NCBI GenBank assembly: GCA_037953625.1
Contig: CM075651.1
Location: 129,608,501-129,672,500 of the forward strand
Origin: Crotalaria pallida
Taxonomy: Eukaryota > Streptophyta > Magnoliopsida > Fabales > Fabaceae
Direction: 5' to 3'
Length of the DNA: 64,000 bases
Shown: positions 44,780 through 56,421 of the stretch, piece after piece
How positions within the stretch are numbered: position 1 is the first letter of the stretch
Layout: every line of letters starts with the position of its first letter
Position numbers and translations under genes: made by a program
The notes under the pieces: generated by a model
Databases searched by the model: none
Seen by the model: only the letters and a program-made list of their open reading frames with translations
What the model was told of the DNA's origin: nothing

Positions 44780-47700
44780 TTACTGGCTACCACTGCGAGT
44801 ACCCAAATCAGAAACAACTTGAGCTGCTCGGGTAAGAGCACCAGACATCCACAAGGCTCCCTTTGAAAAATAACTACTATTCACCACAGAGTTCGCTGCC
44901 GCCGCTACCGATCTTCCAGTTGCAGATGCAGCTGCCTTGGCTGTTTCGGAGACATTATATTTCTGATCCACGGATTTAACAGCTTCAACGCCCGCAAATA
45001 ACTTATCAGCAAGGCCAATTCTCTCGGTCAGTTCAGAAACCTTTGCTGTAGCGGTGGCAGAAACCTGATGAGACTCATCGAAGTCTCTAGCCTTAGCTAA
45101 TGCATCCTTACTGAGAACATATCCCTTTGCTAGCATGGTCTTGACAACTTCTTGAGCCACAGTGACTGCTTCTCCAGCAGAGGAAACAAATTGACTGCTT
45201 TGTGGAGTCTGAAGTAGAACATGTAAAAATTAAGATGCATAATCTTTAGCAGAAAGCGAAAGGAACGCAGAATTGTAGATACATACAGTTGAACGAGTAT
45301 CCTCCTCATGACTATAGGATGGCTGGTTCCAAAAGTCAAACTGATCTTCATACTGCCCCCAGCGTGTTATGCATACACGTTGGTCTAAAATAGTGGCTCC
45401 CTAACAGGATAATTTTTGAAGAAAGGAACAAATAAATAAAGTATCACAGACTGCTGGGTTAGTCATATTCTTTATGAATGGAAAATAATGGAACTGATCA
45501 CTCAGGCAACTTAAGGAGCAGTAGACCACAAGATCATTCCAGTTTTAGTATTTAAGTGACTCTAGACACGAGTCTGATAAATACTCACACTGAGCAAGCA
45601 TGCAGTTTCTTGAGAATATGCATCTTTAAACGTCACATAAGCAGTACAAGCAATATCACCAGACCTGTCATGAGCAATTACCAAGCATCATATCAAATAC
45701 TAAGCCAAAACTCAACAATATCTCAAATGAAATGATGGCGAATCTTATACTACGAGTAATTTCAGTTGAACTACTCCACGGACACTATCAAATATCTCTG
45801 TCAGTCCTTTTCAACCATCAAGAAAGTAAAAACTATCATTTCAGGAATGCTTAAGAGACTTCATAACTGGTTTGAATACAAGAAATGAATATTTGCAATC
45901 ATGTCCAAAATGTCTCATGGAATCTATTACCAAGCCAAAAATTATACACCACATTATGGTAAAGCTAAACAAGAAATTACACAGACAGATTAATTTAAAG
46001 GTGTTTTACATTTATTCACAATTATATGCTAACAACAATGCCTGACATCCAAGGTTGTCATCCTGCTTGGGATTGGGAGAAAAGCATCAACACGCAAAAC
46101 ATGAGATCATAACATGGATTGTAAGATACCACCTAATTTATAATCACAACCTACATTCAATTAAATTATATAAAAAGTTACAATATTAAAGACATTCTGG
46201 AAAAACATTATAAAATGTCATAATATGAAAGGCATTACAGCTCATACTATATAAACGATATGATATTGCTCAGTCACACCCGCAAATCATGGAAATACAG
46301 TAAACATATCCACAACAAAACACAGTCAAGGGCTTAAAACAGAACAAACTTGACAATATCTCAAATAAATAGTAATACTAAAGCTGGAATGATTGTAGAT
46401 GGGCCCAAGCGTTACTAACTTTGGCTTGTAGATGGTTAGCATTAAATGTTTGGCATCAAAGATTTAGTGTCTAGAAAGATTGGATTATGCATGCCTTTGC
46501 TAAGAAGAAAATGAGATAACAAGTGGTTTGGGCAACATATGCAGCTGTGGTTCATAACGTTTGGATGGAAAGAAATAGAAGAAGATGTCAGAGTGTTAGC
46601 ACTCCCCCAGCAACAGTTTTTCAGTATACAAAGAAAGATTTAGCAGTTAGATTTTATCATTGTTTTCCTGATACTGTTAATTGGAAAGATAGTGTTTTAG
46701 CAAAGAAAGTTAGAGATGAACTTTGTATAGACAACTAGATCTAGTTTGAACTCTTCCTAGAAGGTGGCAAACTTGCTAATTGGTCTATAAGTGTATTGTT
46801 GCCAAGTTTGATTGTTGGTAATGAATTTACTATTTACCTAAAAAAAGCTGGAATGATCTTATATTCTTATGGTCTACTGCTCCTTAAGTTGCCTCAGTGA
46901 TCAGTATTTATCCTGCACAGAAACCAAGAAACTGACCACCTACTACTCAAATGCAATGCAGCTTCATGAAGACTCATGCAGCATCATCTACATCAAGCAA
47001 CTCAAACTAACTCAGACACAGCACCAATGCAGATTTAAAGGGAGCATCATCAAAGCAGAGATGGAGAAAAGGATGGGAAACATTCGAAATAGGGTTAGAG
47101 ATGTTTGATTTTTAAGGGGTGACCTTGTAATTACCTTAAAAAACAATAACCTTAAGATTCATCATCTCATCCAGAAAAAGGCATAAAATTTACTAGTGAA
47201 GCCCCAAGAAACACTAATAATAGCAAGAAGATCTTAAATTGCAGATTGCATCACCCAATGGAGCCACGGTATTGCTGCTGTGGGTTACAGCAACCACGCC
47301 CCGACTCGTAGTGTGGTTCCTAGTCATCACAGAAAAGTATTACAACAAGATGGTAATGTGGCCACATTAGGCCGCAACAGACCACACTATAGCTAGCATT
47401 TCTCAACCACACAAAATTTCATGCTGCAATCAGCATTGTGATGAGCCGTTGCTGGCATTGCAATTTAAGAGCATCTGACAAAACATCAAATAATTAAGGC
47501 CTAAACATGTTGTGCTAATGTGTCATTTTTTTTTGTTCCACATGTCATCTATGTGAAATGCTACGGAAGAAAACCAAAATAAATTAGTTTACAACGATTC
47601 AAAACCAAATTTCTTATGTGCAAGGATTAAAAACAAAACGACTATACTTTAGAGGGAATAAAAAACATATTTAAGTTGTTAACTAATAAGGCTTAAGGCT

Positions 47701-48718
47701 CTGTTCGGCAAGGGTAGCTAGGAGTTTTTTAGTTAGTTAGGAGATTTTAGATTTAGTCAATAAGCTACTAGCCCCGTTCGGTGAACACAAATTAGAAGAA
47801 GCTTATAGCTTTTAAAAAGGAGCTTGTAGCTTTTAAAAGCTAACTTTTAGAAAGCTACTTGAAGTAGTTTTCTATAAACTAAACTAGCTTTCAATAATTC
47901 ATATACCAATTATACCCTCAAACAAAATTTAAAATTATTTTACTACCCTTTAATTAATTATTAATTATTAATTATAATTTAATTATTTAGTTATAATTAA
48001 TTAATTGATTAACTACATAATTAATAAATTAAGAAAAAATGAATTTAATTAATTATAATTTAATAATTTTTATATTTTATTAATTAATTAATTAATTAAC
48101 TATCTATTTAATAGATAAAAAAATTTTAAAATTTAAAATAACAAAATAACAAAATATTCCATGTCCTTTTTGGTCATTTAATAACTTTTAGCTACTTCAA
48201 CAGCTAGTTTTGTCGATCAACACTATTTCAAATAGTCAGTTAAACAACTATAAGTTCATAGCTACAAGCTCACAGCTCCTAGCTAGCTTAATAGCTACAA
48301 GCTAGAAGCTCATAGCTACAAGTTACAAACTCACACCTACAAGTTAATTTTGCCGAACATGTCCTAAATATGTTTTTGGTCTCTCGAAATGTAGCAACTT
48401 TTGATTTCAGTACCTATATGTTTTCCAAAACTTTGGTTTTAGTCTCCGGTGATCATTTGGCTATTAAAAATCTTTACATTTACATTTCCAATGACCAAAA
48501 ACATAGTTAAGCCAATTAATAATGAGCCTACATAGCCAAAACATTTATTTTAATTTTAATTAAGGAAAAAAAATGAAACAATTTTAAAGAAGGACAGGTT
48601 ACCTAACAATTTCAAGGTGCTCAATGGTGCCAGAGAAAGCAAAGAAGTCATGGACATCCTTCTCGCTAGCATTGGGTGACAAACCGGTAACTTCTACAGA
48701 GTACCCACCAGAACTCAT
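44780..48718 (-). CDS. RRM protein, BPA1-like (binding partner of ACD11)
   Basis: Minus strand, four coding exons: 48718-48603, 45664-45589, 45400-45287, 45208-44780. All junctions are GT..AG and join in frame to give 244 residues. Residues about 5-75 form an RRM: YSVEVTGL (RNP2-like) in exon 1 and ACTAYVTF (RNP1-like) in exon 2. The C-terminal half (EVVKTMLAKGYVLSKDALAK, ARDFDESHQVS, VDQKYNVSETAKAAA) is the Ala/Lys-rich segment shared by Arabidopsis BPA1 and BPA1-like proteins. Those bind the ceramide-1-phosphate transfer protein ACD11 and influence cell death and defence; the role here is inferred. The usual length is about 240-260, so this looks full length. A 5' UTR intron (48929-48739) precedes the start exon, with a first exon near 48930-48990. 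Intron 48602-45665 holds an L1 and MITEs. No stop or frameshift. Confidence 0.88.
45498..45554. repeat. Inverted repeat arm 1, intron after the second coding exon
   Basis: Carries ACTCAGGCAACTTAAGGAGC then AGTAGACCAC and AGATCATTCCAG. It is the inverse of 46858-46901 and of 46372-46393, apart from about three mismatches and an 8-9-nt gap. The two arms enclose the coding exon 45664-45589. Confidence 0.75.
46372..46901. repeat. Inverted repeat arm 2, split by the L1 insertion
   Basis: The reverse complement of arm 1 is found as 46372-46393 (ending AAAGCTGGAATGAT) and 46844-46901. The truncated L1 (46394-46843) was inserted inside it, so the inverted repeat is older than the L1. Confidence 0.72.
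46394..46843 (+). mobile_element. 5'-truncated L1 LINE insertion
   Basis: Flanked by a 14-bp target duplication AAAGCTGGAATGAT (46380-46393 and 46844-46857) and ending in an A-rich tail next to it. The ORF at 46523-46738 (VWATYAAVVHNVWMERNRRR) is the C-terminal end of a plant L1 ORF2, followed by its 3' UTR. It lies antisense in an intron of the BPA1-like gene. Confidence 0.82.
47697..48364. mobile_element. PIF/Harbinger-type MITE, 668 bp
   Basis: The ends GGCTCTGTTCGGCAA and TTGCCGAACATGTCC are inverted repeats, with a TAA target duplication on both sides (47694-47696, 48365-48367). The inner arms contain repeated AGCTACAAGCT / AGCTTGTAGCT blocks and the core is a TTAAT-rich run. It lies in the large intron of the BPA1-like gene. 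No transposase. Confidence 0.72.
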
Positions 48719-48738
48719 GGTTTTCGACAGTGTTTTCT

Positions 48739-48990
48739 CTGAAACGTTTACTTACACAAAATGAGTCAATTGAACATTGCAAATTAAGCAACTATCATGA
48801 CCTAAAATAATATCCATTCCATTCCCAAAAAAAAAAAAAAAGGGAAAAATGGTAATAATAAAGAAACAAGGTGCGAATCGATTCAATGTAATTACACAAC
48901 TAAGGTTAGGATTCAGGTGCACTACGTACCAGTGAATCAGTGATAGATCGAAGAAAACGATGGACAGAAGAGAGAGACTCTCCTTCACTG
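48739..48990 (-). other. 5' UTR exon and UTR intron of the BPA1-like gene
   Basis: Donor ATTCACTG|GTACGTAG at 48929 and acceptor ACGTTTCAG at 48739 define a 191-nt intron. The upstream exon runs from about 48990 to 48930 and is CT-rich (GAGTCTCTCTCTTCTGTCC), typical of a plant 5' UTR. No convincing TATA box is visible further upstream, so the transcription start is approximate. Confidence 0.65.
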
Positions 48991-48999
48991 TGGGGTCTC

Positions 49000-49482
49000 A
49001 GGGGTTACAAAAGCAGAGTTAGTAGATTGACCCCCTTAAACCTTGGGTGGTTAAACTTGTAATAATGGAAACGTAATAATCAATGGTCAACGTGGGCCGT
49101 GGACCTGGACCTGATACCTGGGCAATAACAAACCCAAAAGTGCACCCCACATACTTCCTGCCAAGTTTTAGTTCTTGGCCCCATTTTTTATCCTTCACCC
49201 CCCTTTCTTTTGATGGGATTCATTTAAAAATATTTTCCTATATTTTTGAATGAGAAAATGCATATTTTTTCATTATCTTTTTTATTGAGAAATGCATTTT
49301 TAAAATTAAAGTATGTACTTTTTTTCAATTCGAGATATCGAAAATGTTCCGACTAAACCCCATTAAAAAATGAAGGCTGAAATTAAAACTTGGGGTCGAG
49401 AACTAAATGTCTTTCCTATTAGTTGGGCAAAATTATCTTAACGTTAATTTATACTCCCTTCCTCCTGTTTGCAATATGATAT
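49000..49482. other. Upstream region of the BPA1-like gene
   Basis: Non-coding. GTGGGCCGTGGACCTGGACC near 49092-49111 is a local GC-rich patch. A Stowaway-like left end TACTCCCTTCCTCCTGT at 49451-49467 is cut short by the next repeat. No gene. Confidence 0.4.
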
Positions 49483-50361
49483 ACTAGCTCTCACCCCGTG
49501 CAATGCACGGGTTGTTGATATTAAATTTTTTATATTAAATATTTTAAATTAAAGATTATTATTATTTTCATATAAAGTAAATATTATTTTTAAACAATAA
49601 CAAAAATAATTATAAAAAAAATTATTCAATATACTTTATTATGATAAATAAAAAATTATTATTATTATTTTGATTTTTTTTGTTTTTGATGGTATTATGA
49701 GAATAATTAATGATAAATCATAATATCCCTTATTTCATTGGACATGAATTCATTGGAAGATAATGACAGTTCATTTTTTAATATTATATTTATTTATGTA
49801 TAGATCAATATTAAATTAATGTATTCCTTATTTGGTTGATCGATAATTAGCATGTTTTATTAATAGAGTGAAATCAAAATTAAACTTTTTTATTTTTATC
49901 CTGTGCAATGCACGAATTATTAATATTTTAATATTTTAAAGTAAAGATTATTATTAAACAACAATAAAAAATGAGGTTGTTGAAAAGTTTTGTACTTCCT
50001 TATATAAATAAAAAATAACATTTTTTATCTGAGATTTTCCTTATTTATTCAATAGATAAATTAACATTTTTTTACATGATTATAAATTTTATTATGATGA
50101 ATCAAAAGTAAATAAGAATTAGATATTCCTTATTTATTTCATAGATAAATTAATATTTTTATATGATTATCAACTTTATTATGATAATTAAAAACAAATC
50201 AGAATTAAATATTTTGATCTTTTTTGTTTAATGGTATTATGAGAAAATTTAAGGATAAATTGGAATATCCACTATTTTCTAGAACATGAAGACGACATTG
50301 AAATTGTTATTTTTGACTATCTTGGTTAACACATTGCACTTTATTATAAATATAATGTTGG

Positions 50362-50365
<4 letters not shown>
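49483..50365. repeat. AT-rich DNA with CCCGTGCAATGCACGGG-type termini
   Basis: TACTAGCTCTCACCCCGTG with the CAATGCACGGG continuation at 49483-49512 matches the ends of the foldback MITE at 38921-39155, and the following AAATATTTTAAATTAAAGAT does too. A second worn copy (CCTGTGCAATGCACG) is at about 49901. No matching right end was found, so these are partial or nested copies. Confidence 0.45.

Positions 50366-50420
<55 letters not shown>
50366..50420. repeat. (TA)n microsatellite
   Basis: About 27 uninterrupted TA units in AT-rich DNA. Confidence 0.95.
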
Positions 50421-50423
<3 letters not shown>

Positions 50424-50805
50424 ATATTATATTTGTCTACGTATAGATGAGTATTAAATTAATGTATTTCTTATTTAGTTGATCGATGAATTAACATGTT
50501 TTATCATGATATTATGATTAATTATTAGAGCGAAATGAAATTACACTTTTTTATATTTTTTTGTTTGATGGGATTATGAGTAGATTTAAAGATAAATTAA
50601 AATATTTTCTATTGCAGATGACATGATAATTTAGCATATTTTAAATAATATTATCACATCTAATATGAAAAATTATATATAATTAAACCAAAATTATACA
50701 TTCTTATTTTTTTATTGGATAATATTATAAGATATTTCTTATATTTATTTGATGGATAAATTAATATTTTTTTTACCATTATTATTTTTTTAATATAATT
50801 ATCAC

Positions 50806-50807
<2 letters not shown>

Positions 50808-50854
<47 letters not shown>
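50808..50854. repeat. (ATT)n microsatellite
   Basis: About 15 ATT units. Translating it gives a poly-Asn ORF on the minus strand, which is an artefact. Confidence 0.95.
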
Positions 50855-50856
<2 letters not shown>

Positions 50857-50908
50857 TATTTAAATATTTTGATCTTTTTCATCGTTTATCTTATCTCATG
50901 ACAAAAAC

Positions 50909-51058
50909 GGAAAAAAATCATAAATAAATTGAAAAACATTTTTTTTCAAATAGGCAAAAGACTCACCAAAATTATTTCTCACCGGAAAAAATCATAAATA
51001 AATCGAAAAACATTGTTTATTCAAATAGGCAAAAGACTCACCAAAATTATTTATCACA
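50909..51058. repeat. 75-bp tandem duplication
   Basis: Two units, from 50909 and from 50984, each with ATCATAAATAAAT, CAAATAGGCAAAAGACTCACC and AAAATTATTT, about 93% alike. Confidence 0.8.
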
Positions 51059-51280
51059 GAAATACGATCAAGGTATTTTCTTCTTAATCCTAGAAGCCTT
51101 AGCCCTTCTCTTCTTTGAAAAGAGAAAATGATCAATTATTTGCATATTCTTTCAACAAAGAATAATCAAAGTAAGTATGCATAACAACTTACCAAAATTT
51201 AAAAAAAAAACAACTTACCAAGGTCATGCTCTTGTTTGAAGTAACTCATTGATGTCATTCTTCCTAAAATTAGCATTAAG

Positions 51281-51478
51281 CAAAAGTCAATTAAAATTAT
51301 AATAAAATATGCATCACCTAATAAGTAATTCATCAAACACTCAAAAATCAAAATTAAGAGCTCTAAGTAGAGGAATAAACAAAAGTCAATTAAAAGTATA
51401 ACAAAATATGCATCATCTAATAAGTAATTCATCAAACACTCAAAAATCAAAATTAAGAGCTTTAAGTAGAGGAATGAG
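51281..51478. repeat. 99-bp tandem duplication
   Basis: Units start at 51281 and 51380 with CAAAAGTCAATTAAAA and end in AAGTAGAGGAAT. They differ at a handful of sites. Overlapping ORFs are repeat-derived. Confidence 0.8.
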
Positions 51479-51939
51479 GGAAAAAATAAAAATAAAAGAA
51501 AGAATTTGGAGAAGAGAATTCTTAGAATTAGATAGAACTTTAAAAATTGAATGGGAGAGCCTATTATATATATATATATATATATATATATTGATTTTTT
51601 AAATATTTTTTAAATATTTTTGTTGAGGATAATGATTTGTTCAACAAATTGAGGATAATGATTTCACATACAGATAATGATTATATAAATTTAAATAATT
51701 AATTTAATTTCAAATTGTAATTTTGGTTAGAGATAATGTTATTTATCTACAAACATATAATGATTAAATAAATTTAAATAATTTATTTAATTTTAAATTG
51801 TAATTTTGATTAGAGATAATGATTATTTACCTACTAATTCTCTGGTGCGAGGAAAACTTTACGGGACAAATGTGATGCCTCGAAAATTTCTCCGGCAAAC
51901 GTGGTGCCTCGAAAAGGGATCCTTTTATATATGGATAGT

Positions 51940-51988
<49 letters not shown>

Positions 51989-52549
51989 CTTAAAATATAA
52001 GACAAAAAAGTTAACTAATTTTTTTAAATTTTTGTTTTATTCTCAATGAAAATAAAGGAAAAAAAAGCTCTATGAAAAAATGGCAATTTAATTCTATGTT
52101 GTTTAATAGGGCGATGGTATAAAGGTGTGAGCTAAGTAAATCAATAGGTAGCTTTGATCCTATTGAAAATACATACATAAGTGAAAACCAAATTTGAATA
52201 GATATGGAGAAGAGCATGTACAATTGGAATGGTCTATTTCATATTCTAATCACGATTTTTTACAATTGAGATAAATATAGTGTGGTTTAAGGCAAAAATG
52301 TTGATAGTGTGGGTAAATATATTGATAGATGCAAAATTTACTAGATGATTTCTGTATGTCAACATGAATTTGTCTCTTATTGTAGACCAGAAACACCCTC
52401 CACTGCAAAGAAATGTAAAAGCAACAAAACAATACGTTTTTATGATATATTTTTTTTTTGGTCCAAGATAACTAATAAGAAGTTTTCCAATAGTGTTGTG
52501 AAACGGTGGATTTCGATACCGTAAACAAATCAACCAATAAAAATGTGTC
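51479..52549. other. AT-rich spacer with two (TA)n runs
   Basis: TA runs at about 51565-51592 and 51941-51985. A CGAAAAT/CGGCAAACGTGG patch lies near 51870-51920. No gene. The right edge is the ATGTC target of the copia element. Confidence 0.5.
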
Positions 52550-52554
52550 ATGTC

Positions 52555-53270
52555 TGTTGAAACTCATGTTTATCCTTGATGATGTTTTGATAATATGTTT
52601 GAACAGGTTCAGGTACATTGATGATGCGAGAATTGTATTCCTGATTGAAGATCTAGTCGCTTAGGGCTTAGTATTTGTGTAAAACAAAAATTAGTCTAAA
52701 AGCACTCAAGTATATTTTTATATTGCTAGATTATGATGATGATACTTTTCGTTTTGAAAAACCTAGAAGAAGTATTTTTTAAAACCTTTTGCTCCTGGAA
52801 AAGTTTTTGTGAAAATCTTTTATGAAAACCTTTGGTTACAAATTTTTTATGAAAATCTGATTTTACTTTAGAGTAATCGATTACCCCTTCTGGAATAATT
52901 GATTAACTGCTGCAACTTGTAACCAGAGAGTAAGTAATGGGTTAATTAGGATCATGTAATGGATTACTTCCTTGAACTGGTCATTTAAGTGACAGTAATC
53001 GATTACTTGAAGCTAATAATCGATTATCTTTTAATGCTGCAACTTTTGTGAAAAACCTGAGAGCAAGTAATCGATTACAATGACCAAAGTAATCGATTAC
53101 CTATTTCAAATTTTTGGAAAACGTGCTGAAATCAATCTGATTCCCAGAATGATTTATTTCCTTTTCTGGATGATCATGATTCTGATTTGTGGCTTCTTCT
53201 TCTACCTTTTTGAAAACACACCTGATACACACACAAGATCAATTCTTCTCCTTCTATATTCTTTTGAAAA
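52555..53270 (+). repeat. Truncated 5' LTR of the copia derivative
   Basis: Matches the first part of the 3' LTR (58231 to about 58966), apart from a deletion of about 24 bp near 52596 and scattered changes. It breaks off after CTTTTGAAAA at 53270. A 20-nt block GAAAACACACCTGATACACA is repeated at the break (53212 and 53266), as if filler was copied during repair. It contains five TAATCGATTA palindromes. Confidence 0.85.
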
Positions 53271-53327
53271 CACACCTGATACACATTGTGGTTTGGCATA
53301 TTGGGATATTTGTTTTTATCTTTTAAA

Positions 53328-54520
53328 ATGGAGGGATGTTCATTCGATGAAGCACCAGTGTTTGATGGATGTAATTTTCCGTACTAGTGTGCGAGAATGA
53401 AAATATATTTACAATCTATTAGTATTCATATATGGAATATTGTGATTCAAGGTTTTGATTCTAAATCCAAAAATGTTTTAAATGATTTTTATAAAAAAAA
53501 TTCTTTGCGTTGAATATTCAAGCTATGCAAATTTTGAGAAATGCCTTGAATGATGATGCATATGCTAGAACTAAGGATTGTATCAACGCTAAAAGTATTT
53601 GGGACACTTTAATGACAAACTATGCTACTAATGATCTATGGGAAAGTGTTAGTGTCCGTAGGGAAAAAGGAATGCACATAAGGAACGATGGCTTAAATGA
53701 TGATGTTCTTGATGAAGAGACAGAAAGTGACACAACAAGTGAAGATGATGATTTGGAGAGACTACTTGAAGAGTTCATACAATCTTTTGAGGAATTGAGT
53801 TCATCGGAAGAAGAGTCCACGGACAATGAAAGTGAATCAAATGGGCACATTCTTCATGAGGTAACAATTTTTAGTTCTCTCTCAAACAATCTACACATTA
53901 CTTATAATAGTTTGAGTGATGATAAGACAATTTTAAAAAACCATGACTTGGACTTTGTGCGAGAATTATCTTCAACAGAAATTAATTTTGATACTTTGAA
54001 GATTGAAGATAATCTTGGCAAAGAAATATTTTTAGAAAATTGTTCCTCAACAAACTTTGAAAAATGTTCTTTTCCTGAAAAACACATTGAGGATACAAAT
54101 TTTGAAACTCATGCTGAAAAACTTATTGACTCAAATTCATTACTTGGTCAAGCTAATGTTGATATTCAAAAACCAAGTAAAGAGTTGAACAATAGTACTT
54201 TGCCTTTTCAAAACAAAAATTCCAATTTATGTAACCATGTTTGTGAAAAAGTCAATTCATCACCCAAACACATTATATGTAACTATTGTGGATGTTCGGG
54301 ACATATCTCTTATCTATGCTATTATAGGAAAAATCAAACTATGAGAGGTAACTTGAAATGGGTTCCAAAAGCTTCAAGGGAATCCAAGACTAACTCTCAA
54401 GGACCCAAAATGAGATGGGTACTAAAGGTTTCTCCTTGTAACAGGAAAGTAGAAAATCAATTGCCCAAGGAAAAACCAAAAGGAAATCAAAAGGAGAAAA
54501 GCCTCAAAATGACTCAGTGA
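53328..54520 (+). pseudogene. gag: Copia (SIRE-like) gag, broken
   Basis: ATG 53328 opens a gag-like N-terminus (APVFDGCNFPY) that hits TAG at 53385-53387, where relatives have Trp after Tyr. The frame shifts in an A-run near 53491-53500 and is then open to 54520: INAKSIWDTL is the gag core; a long acidic Ser/Glu-rich stretch follows; then CNYCGCSGHISYLC, a CX2CX4HX4C zinc knuckle; and Lys-rich WVPKAS/MRWVLK repeats usual at the end of SIRE gag. The core is shorter than normal, so an internal deletion is likely. No pol follows. Confidence 0.78.
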
Positions 54521-55550
54521 ATACCTAAAGTTAGATGGAGTGATTAAAGGAAGATCGTATCATCAAGAACCAAAGCTTTCACTAGAAGAAATGGAAAATT
54601 CACGTTGATGAAACATCATAAAAGATAGCAATGGTCTACGACAAGATCTCCATGGCATAAAAGGGTTGAGGTAAACAAGTCATATCTTTATTATAACCAT
54701 GATTATACAAGAGCATACTTTGACTATTCGAAGTTGTATTGAATTTGAAAATAAATCATGTGAAGTAAATTTTTTTTTTCAGTGTCACATGATTATCATA
54801 TCTTGGAAAAGTTGAGTACTTCACTCATAATGTGTTATATAGTGCAAACTTGAGTTGATTAAGTTGGCATCTAAATGCATATTATGATTGAACTAGATGT
54901 AACTCTTAGTTATAATAGAGCATACGATTTGGTATATTGTTTTTATGTGGTTCATATTAATTTCTTCAATTGCTCTGAATGCCTTATTTTGTCAAATTAC
55001 TAACTTGAGCGTTGGAGATATCCAGAAAAATCTGTTTTGCAGGAAACAGTGTTTCAAAAGGTAAGTTGACCACAAGCTAAATCCACCTATAATCCCTATC
55101 ATCAGAAAAATCAGTCATAGCATGCAAGGAAGCTTGGAATATGCAGAAAAAGAAGAATTCTGGAAGTTTGAGCAGAAGTAATCGATTACTCTGCAACAGT
55201 AATTGATTACCCAGTGTTCAGTGCAAAGGTCTAATCAGTTGAAGGCAAGTAACCGATTACAGGTCTCAGGATAACCGATTAGTCTTGCAGCATCATACAA
55301 CTCACCTGAGAAGATGTAATCGATTAAGGATTCTGAAGTAATCGATTAAAGGCCATCAAGTAATCGATTACAGCCACCCTAGTAATCGATTAAAAAATTT
55401 GCATCATGTATTCACCAGAGAGGAAGTAATCGATTAAATCCTGTCAGTAATCGATTACCTGCTTGAGTATATGGAAAAAAAAAGGATCGTGTGGACCAAG
55501 TTGGGCCTTTGATACGTTTTGACCAGAAAATGACCTCTTGACTTAACCCT
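54521..55550 (+). other. Non-coding internal region with TAATCGATTA palindrome cluster
   Basis: Between gag and the second gene, where pol would be. About ten copies or near-copies of GTAATCGATTAC lie at 55170-55470 (seven with an intact TCGA core), the same palindrome as in the LTRs. Nothing coding. Confidence 0.6.
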
Positions 55551-56421
55551 AGCCACACCTTAACCTCCTTTTCACTCTCACACGTTCTCTCTCTCTCTTA
55601 CACTCACATTCTCTCTCTTTTTTTCTCTCTCAAATTCACGGCCTCCTCCTCTCCTTCTTCTTCATTGTTTTCTTCTTCTTTCTTCCATCAACCAACCATC
55701 TTCCATAGCCTCATCTCCACCAAACCTTCACCATTCACACTAAAATCTCCTTCTCACCTCATAAACCTTCATCTCCTACCTTCTCTTTCACTCAAATCCG
55801 TCCCTCTCTCTCTTCTCTTCTCCCATTCGGCCTCCATCAACAAACCACCACAACCACCATTAAAACCACCCTTCAAACCACCATTGTCTACCTTCTCAAC
55901 CATAACCTTCACCTTTGCATATCCTTGGTTCAAAACTTGGTTCAACAAGGTTCATCTCTTTCGGTTCAGCATTGGCTCAGTTCGGTTCAGTGAAGAGATC
56001 GGTTCAGTGTTATTGGTTCAGTGATCTTCTGGTTCAGTCTTGGTTCAGTGGTTCACTGGTTGATTCGGTTCAGCGCTTCTGGTTCGGTTTGATTTCGGTT
56101 CAGTGGTTCAGTGCAGAGTATTCCGGTTCAGGTTCTCAAGTCTTCTTCATTAAGCTATTCCTGCTACTATTTTTTTGGTACAATGTTCATGCTCCTGAAT
56201 CTCCGGTTAATATTTTGATAGTTTGAGAATAGTGGAATATTAGCATTGGTAGTAGGACTGCATTATCTGCTTTGGTGATATCTGATTTTTGAACTGCTTT
56301 GTTGGGCTTGTGTCTGATCAGTTGAGTAGTTGGTTATATCGTCGCATTTGCTATCTATCTGGTTCATTGCTGAATATCTGGTTCATTGTGTTTGCTATCT
56401 GTCTGATATTCATCTAAGACT
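55551..56421 (+). promoter_or_regulatory. Leader-like CT-rich region ahead of the second gene
   Basis: CTCACACGTTCTCTCTCTCT and similar pyrimidine tracts at 55575-55690 look like a plant 5' UTR, followed by a run of GGTTCAGT repeats at 55960-56130. ORFs here (55665-56024 and 55915-56226) are low-complexity Ser/Pro/Phe or repeat-derived and I do not count them. Promoter activity is inferred only from position and composition. Confidence 0.4.

Noticed and set aside
47240..47490. GTGGCC/GCCACA-rich stretch in the BPA1-like intron as an RNA gene or element
   Set aside because: Looks like an old repeat, but no ends, hairpin or target duplication could be supported.
50660..50857. Minus ORF with poly-Asn
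   Set aside because: Direct translation of an (ATT)n microsatellite.
53080..53400. 106-codon ORF (and its relative at 58780-59037)
   Set aside because: Lies in LTR sequence and is repeated only because the LTR is repeated.
55665..56226. ORFs rich in Ser/Pro/Phe and a GGTTCAGT-repeat ORF
   Set aside because: Encoded by pyrimidine tracts and a short tandem repeat; better seen as the leader of the downstream gene.
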